Part shown: positions 5,995 to 9,590 of the stretch, piece after piece
Layout of the letters: every line of letters begins with the position of its first letter
How positions within the stretch are numbered: the stretch's first letter is position 1
NCBI GenBank assembly: GCA_031363055.1
Contig: JANLTP010000227.1
Location: 1-9,590, forward strand
Direction of reading: 5' to 3'
Length of the DNA: 9,590 nucleotides
From: JANLTP01 sp031363055
Lineage (GTDB): Bacteria; Pseudomonadota; Gammaproteobacteria; Burkholderiales; Burkholderiaceae_E
Translations under genes and position numbers: made by a program
The notes under the pieces: model-generated
Told to the model about the DNA's origin: nothing
Database searches by the model: none
Seen by the model: the letters and a program-made list of their open reading frames with translations, nothing else

Positions 5995-8109
5995 ATGCAG
6001 TCCGAACATAATCTGCGGGCGCGCTGTTTTGTGGCGCTCGCCGTCGCGACCTTTGCGCCCATTGCCACCTTCAGTTTTTCGACGCATGCCGAGACGGCAG
6101 TCGTTGACCTACTAACGCCGCTGGAGTCCAAGTTGGCTGTGTCCGATATCGTCGTCAGCGGTCACTACCATAATGCGGTGGGCAGCTCGGATGCCGCCTC
6201 GGAGGGCAGTATCACTTCACAGCTTCTGAAGACCCGGCCGGCCCTGCGCCCCGGTGAAGTGCTTGAGTTCGTGCCCGGTGTGATCGTTACCCAGCATTCG
6301 GGCGACGGCAAGGCGAATCAGTACTTTTTGCGTGGCTTTAATCTCGACCACGGCACCGATTTCGCAACGAGTATCGCCGGTATGCCGATCAATTTGCCGA
6401 CTCATGCCCATGGACACGGCTATACCGACCTGAATTTTCTGATGCCCGAGCTCATCGATCGCATCGACTATCGCAAAGGTCCGTACTTTTCGCATGAAGG
6501 GGATTTTTCGTCGGCAGGGTCGGCCGCGATCAGCTTGCGCAATCGGCTCGATGCGCCGTTCGGGAAAGTCACCTTCGGTGCAAACGGATATCAGCGGCTG
6601 TTAACCGCCGCTTCACCGACCCTGGGTAACGGCGCCAATTTGTTGGCCGCGCTCGAGTTGCAGGGTAACGATGGCCCTTGGGAGAATCCGCAACGTCTGC
6701 GCAAACAGAATGCCGTATTGCGTTACTCGGACGGCAGTCGTGCTGATGGCTTTGATGTCACCCTGATGTCCTACCAGTCGCGCTGGAATGCGACCGATCA
6801 GATTCCATTGCGCGCGGTCGAATCCGGTCAGTTGGGTCGCTTTGGCAGCCTGGACAGGAGCGATGGCGGTCAAACGACCCGCCACAGTCTTTCCACCGAA
6901 TGGCGCAAGCCCCTGGCCAATGGTTCGGCGCTGCAGGCGTCGGCCTATGCGATCTCCTACAGCCTCGACCTGTTCTCGAACTTCAGCTATTTCCTCGACA
7001 ATCCAAACACGGGCGATCAATTTTTGCAACGCGATAGCCGCTCGGTTTATGGTGGTTCCCTGAAGCACCTTTGGGCCGGCAAATGGGCCGGACGTGATGT
7101 ACACACCGAGTTCGGCCTGCAAATGCGGCATGACCGTATCAAGGTCGGCTTGTTCGATTCAGTCGCGCGCGAGATTACCGCGACGACGCGTGATGACCGG
7201 GTTCGCCAGACCAGCGTTGGTGTGTTCGGCGAGACCGGCATCAGTTGGACACCGTGGATGCGAACTATCGCCGGCGTTCGTGCCGATCAATATCGATGGG
7301 ATGTGCGCAGCAATCTTGATGAGAATTCAGGGCGCAGCAGCGATGCCTTGCTGTCGCCGAAGTTCTCGACGGTGTTCGGCCCGTGGGCAAAGACCGAGTA
7401 CTTCCTGAACTGGGGTCGTGGCTTTCACAGCAACGACGGTCGCGGAACGCTGACCCGCATCGATCCGAAAAGCGGCCAGCCGACCGATCCGGTCAAAGGG
7501 CTGGTCCGTACCACCGGCTACGAGTTCGGCATACGCTCGCAACTGGTACCTCATTTGCAGTCTTCGCTGGCGATCTGGCGCCTCGGTATTGGCTCGGAGT
7601 TGCTGTTTGTCGGCGACGCCGGTACCACCGAGCCGAGCCGAGCCAGCCGGCGTCAAGGCATCGAGTGGAACAACCGTTACACACCGAAACCGTGGCTACT
7701 ATTCGATCTCGATCTGGCGCTATCGCAGGCCCGATTCGTCGAGGGTGACCCGAGCGCCGATCGAATTCCCGGCTCGGTGTCGCGAGTCGCATCGGCTTCG
7801 GTTGCGGTTCGTGATCTCGGACCGTGGTCCGGTAGTGCGCAGATCCGCTTTCTGGGGCCGCGCCCGCTGATTGACGATAACAGCCAACAGGCTAAATCAT
7901 CGACCTTGGTGAATCTGCGCGCAGGCTACCGGGTCAACAAGCAGCTCGAATTGTCGGTCGACGTGTTCAATGTATTCAATCGCAAGGTCAATGATATCGA
8001 CTACTACTACAGCTCGAGGCTGCGTAACGAAGCCGCGCCAGTCAATGACCTGCATTTTCATCCGGCCGAGCCGCGTGCGGTCAGGGTGAGTGCGCGGCTG
8101 GAGTTTTGA
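5995..8109 (+). CDS. TonB-dependent outer-membrane receptor, probable metal or metal-chelate uptake
   Basis: This 704-residue protein is a complete TonB-dependent receptor. It has a signal peptide (about residues 1-32, cleavage near THA before ETAVV), a possible TonB box at about 49-55 (VSDIVVS) and a plug domain over about 70-185. The plug includes the motifs EFVPGVIVTQHSGDG, FLRGFNLDHGTDF, MPELIDRIDYRKGPYF and the following EGDFSSAGSA. A 22-strand-type barrel follows and ends in Phe (RVSARLEF), as outer-membrane proteins do. The plug loop at 136-143 (THAHGHGY) and NDLHFHP near the C-terminus are histidine-rich, which suits transition-metal binding. I chose the ATG at 5995 for its GGAG and its signal peptide. 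The gene follows the HupE-like and His-rich genes on the same strand (128-bp gap), and I infer that the three form an uptake route through both membranes. Ligand could be nickel, cobalt, zinc, copper or a chelate. Other substrates cannot be excluded. Confidence 0.92.
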   Translation: MQSEHNLRARCFVALAVATFAPIATFSFSTHAETAVVDLLTPLESKLAVSDIVVSGHYHNAVGSSDAASEGSITSQLLKTRPALRPGEVLEFVPGVIVTQHSGDGKANQYFLRGFNLDHGTDFATSIAGMPINLPTHAHGHGYTDLNFLMPELIDRIDYRKGPYFSHEGDFSSAGSAAISLRNRLDAPFGKVTFGANGYQRLLTAASPTLGNGANLLAALELQGNDGPWENPQRLRKQNAVLRYSDGSRADGFDVTLMSYQSRWNATDQIPLRAVESGQLGRFGSLDRSDGGQTTRHSLSTEWRKPLANGSALQASAYAISYSLDLFSNFSYFLDNPNTGDQFLQRDSRSVYGGSLKHLWAGKWAGRDVHTEFGLQMRHDRIKVGLFDSVAREITATTRDDRVRQTSVGVFGETGISWTPWMRTIAGVRADQYRWDVRSNLDENSGRSSDALLSPKFSTVFGPWAKTEYFLNWGRGFHSNDGRGTLTRIDPKSGQPTDPVKGLVRTTGYEFGIRSQLVPHLQSSLAIWRLGIGSELLFVGDAGTTEPSRASRRQGIEWNNRYTPKPWLLFDLDLALSQARFVEGDPSADRIPGSVSRVASASVAVRDLGPWSGSAQIRFLGPRPLIDDNSQQAKSSTLVNLRAGYRVNKQLELSVDVFNVFNRKVNDIDYYYSSRLRNEAAPVNDLHFHPAEPRAVRVSARLEF

Positions 8110-8179
8110 CGGATTTACGGGTCCAGCTAATCTGGAAGTGTAGTGTGCCGATTTCGGTCTCAAGCGGCCTACTTGACGC

Positions 8180-8647
8180 CTATTTACTTGGCTGGGCGTT
8201 GGCCGTCTGGGCTGGCCGTCCCTGGATGGTAACCAACTGCGGTAAAGGGTGCGAATCGTTCAGGTTCGCTTTTGCGGAGACCCGATTGGAGGGCAACTTC
8301 ATAGAAGCATAGACTGACCGTGAGTCTGCTGACTGCAGTTCGGCTGACTGCGGGTCGGCGACCAACGAAGCGCCAACTGCGAACTCAGCTCGCAAAGATT
8401 GGTACCTCAGGCAAGTAACGCGCAGAAATGAGGTGAAGTTGTTGACCTCGCCGCGATGCTCGCCAACCTCTCCGTGTAGTTTGACGATCAACTGATTCGT
8501 CGTCATTCCTTCGGATTCGGCCATGTTCGAGAGAATTTGCCAGAATAAATTTTCCAGTCGAATACCGGTGATGACGCCATGAATCCGAACCGATCGTGAC
8601 CGTGATTCGTACAGAATCGGATCGGTCTTCGCGTAGATCTGACACAT
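8180..8647 (-). CDS. Ribbon-helix-helix domain protein (RHH_4-like) with an extended C-terminus
   Basis: This 155-residue protein has an N-terminal core typical of the ribbon-helix-helix family RHH_4 (PF13467-like). It contains DPILYESRSRSVRIHG at 9-24 (β-strand region), GIRLENLFWQILSNMAE at 28-44 (first helix), GMTTNQLIVKLHGE at 47-60 (second helix) and NNFTSFLRVTCLRY at 69-82. Such folds usually bind DNA as dimers through the β-strand; the target is unknown. The ATG at 8647 has AAGGAG 5 nt upstream; a TTG at 8662 overlaps that site and is unlikely. From memory, family members normally end close to the CLRY motif. Here about 73 extra residues follow, low in hydrophobic content, with a triple five-residue repeat at 97-111 (ADPQS, AELQS, ADSRS). 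The tail may be disordered or may result from loss of an earlier stop. The gene lies 100 bp behind a GMC oxidoreductase on the same strand and converges with the TonB receptor gene. Confidence 0.83.
   Translation of the reverse strand: MCQIYAKTDPILYESRSRSVRIHGVITGIRLENLFWQILSNMAESEGMTTNQLIVKLHGEVGEHRGEVNNFTSFLRVTCLRYQSLRAEFAVGASLVADPQSAELQSADSRSVYASMKLPSNRVSAKANLNDSHPLPQLVTIQGRPAQTANAQPSK
8313..8357. repeat. Degenerate 15-bp tandem repeat within the ribbon-helix-helix gene
   Basis: The units at 8328-8342 (GCTGACTGCAGTTCG) and 8343-8357 (GCTGACTGCGGGTCG) differ at two positions. A more diverged third unit lies at 8313-8327. In the minus-strand reading frame they encode three pentapeptides of the form A-(D/E)-x-(Q/R)-S. 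Confidence 0.65.
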
Positions 8648-8652
8648 GATGG

Positions 8653-8658
8653 CTCCTT
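8653..8658 (-). promoter_or_regulatory. Ribosome binding site deciding the start of the ribbon-helix-helix gene
   Basis: The minus strand reads AAGGAG, 5 nt before the ATG at 8647. The competing TTG codon at 8662 overlaps this motif. Confidence 0.75.
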
Positions 8659-8747
8659 GCAAACGATTTTGCCGACAATGGCTGCAACCTGGGGCGCCGC
8701 CACCGGCTGACCCCTTGATTGCCGCATGGTAGAGATATTACTTCCGC

Positions 8748-9590
8748 TTATAGCGCCCTCGTCTTCATTTGACTGGCGATGTGAGCCGCTTGGCGAATCG
8801 CCAAAGTGACAATCGTCAAAGTGGGGTTCTCTGCGCCGCCGGTAGTGAACTGGCTGCCGTCGGAGATAAACAGGTTCTTCAGATCATGGGTCTGGCCGAA
8901 CTTGTTGCACACCCCGTCGCTGGCTTTCGCACTCATCCGGCAAGTACCCAGATTGTGCGTCGACGGGTAGGGAGGCGTGCGGAACGATTTGAGCGCGCCC
9001 GCAGCCTGATACACCGCCTGACCTTGCTTGAAAGCGTGGTCCCGCATCGCGTTGTCGTTCTCGTGGTCGTCGAAGTGCACGTTCGGTGCGGCCAAGCCTC
9101 GCTTGTCTTTGACCGATTTGTTCAAGGTGATGCGGTTGTCGGAACGTGGCATGTCTTCGCCGACCAGCCACATGCCAGCCAGATTGGCGTAGTTGTCCAT
9201 GTACTCGGTAAACTCGTCGCCCCAATCGCCTGGATTCAGGAACGCTGCCATGAACGGCAATCCCAGCGCTAACGTTTCCATTTCGTAGCCGCCAACAAAG
9301 CCGCGCTTCGGATTGTTCTTGGATTCGTCGGAGATGATGCCGGCCATCGTCGTACCGCGATAGAAATGCACCGGTTTGTCAAAGATTGCGTAAACCGACC
9401 CCGTCATGTGGCGCATGTAATTGCGGCCGACCTGACCCGAACTATTGGCCAGACCGTCTTTGTATTTTGAGGATTCGCTCAGTAGTAGCAGACGCGGCGT
9501 TTCGATCGAGTTGCCGGCGACGCAGACCACACGCGCTTTCTGGCGCTGCTCTTTTTTGTCCTTGTCGAAATAGACCACCCCGGTGACCTT
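8748..9590 (-). CDS. GMC-family FAD oxidoreductase (partial, C-terminal half)
   Basis: The reading frame is open to the right edge of the window, so only the last 280 residues are seen; the family is usually about 500-570 residues. The fragment begins in a β-hairpin (KVTGVVYFDKD) followed by VVCVAGNSIETPRLLLLS, which matches the second GMC signature next to the FAD site. Near the C-terminus it has THNLGTCRMS and then SDGSQFTTGGAENPTLTIV. The family's active-site His and Asn correspond to fragment residues H212 and N255, and both are present. GMC enzymes oxidise alcohols, sugars or related compounds with FAD. This version resembles bacterial membrane-linked sugar or alcohol dehydrogenases that work with a small subunit and a cytochrome c, but no partner gene is visible here. 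Substrate unknown. The gene ends in TAA at 8748 and is followed after 100 bp by the ribbon-helix-helix gene on the same strand. Confidence 0.92.
   Translation of the reverse strand, partial: KVTGVVYFDKDKKEQRQKARVVCVAGNSIETPRLLLLSESSKYKDGLANSSGQVGRNYMRHMTGSVYAIFDKPVHFYRGTTMAGIISDESKNNPKRGFVGGYEMETLALGLPFMAAFLNPGDWGDEFTEYMDNYANLAGMWLVGEDMPRSDNRITLNKSVKDKRGLAAPNVHFDDHENDNAMRDHAFKQGQAVYQAAGALKSFRTPPYPSTHNLGTCRMSAKASDGVCNKFGQTHDLKNLFISDGSQFTTGGAENPTLTIVTLAIRQAAHIASQMKTRAL

Noticed and set aside
6613..7131. Minus-strand open frame of 172 codons inside the TonB receptor gene
   Set aside because: Antisense to a strongly supported receptor coding region, with no domain motifs and no ribosome site.
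8110..8179. Bidirectional terminator between the converging TonB receptor and ribbon-helix-helix genes
   Set aside because: I looked for a GC-rich stem followed by T runs in the 70-bp gap and found no convincing hairpin.
8106..8312. Small plus-strand open frame of 68 codons after the TonB receptor
   Set aside because: It overlaps the receptor stop codon and is antisense to the tail of the ribbon-helix-helix gene. It has no ribosome site or recognisable motif.

Overview
The window looks like chromosomal DNA of a moderately GC-rich Gram-negative bacterium, most likely a pseudomonadote (gamma- or betaproteobacterium). The signs are a TonB-dependent outer-membrane receptor, several Sec signal peptides, a proteobacterial-type ribbon-helix-helix protein and Shine-Dalgarno-led genes. 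I see no rRNA, tRNA, CRISPR array, transposase or phage gene. The assignment to a group is inference from gene families only.

Layout. (1) Positions 1-2446, minus strand: three genes of a branched-chain-amino-acid-type (LivK/H/M-like) ABC importer, in the order substrate-binding protein, LivH permease, LivM permease (cut by the window edge). (2) Positions 2656-3606, plus strand: an exported cyclase-family (PF04199-like) hydrolase, divergent from the importer across a 209-bp promoter region. It is followed by a strong intrinsic terminator. (3) Positions 4099-8109, plus strand: a HupE/UreJ-type membrane protein, a small histidine-rich exported or membrane protein and a TonB-dependent receptor, which together look like a metal-uptake set. 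(4) Positions 8180-9590, minus strand: the C-terminal half of a GMC-family FAD oxidoreductase (cut by the window edge) followed by a ribbon-helix-helix protein with an unusual C-terminal tail. These converge on the TonB receptor gene.

How the parts may work together. In the left half, a periplasmic hydrolase and a periplasmic binding protein share one control region. The hydrolase may therefore release the ligand that the ABC transporter imports; the substrate is unknown. In the right half, the receptor would bring a ligand, probably a transition metal or its chelate, across the outer membrane. The His-rich protein would bind metal at the envelope, and the HupE-like protein would carry it across the inner membrane. 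This chain is inferred from families and gene order.

The least explained parts are the His-rich protein, several palindromes and direct repeats between genes, a B12-box-like motif before the HupE-like gene, and the repeat-bearing tail of the ribbon-helix-helix protein.
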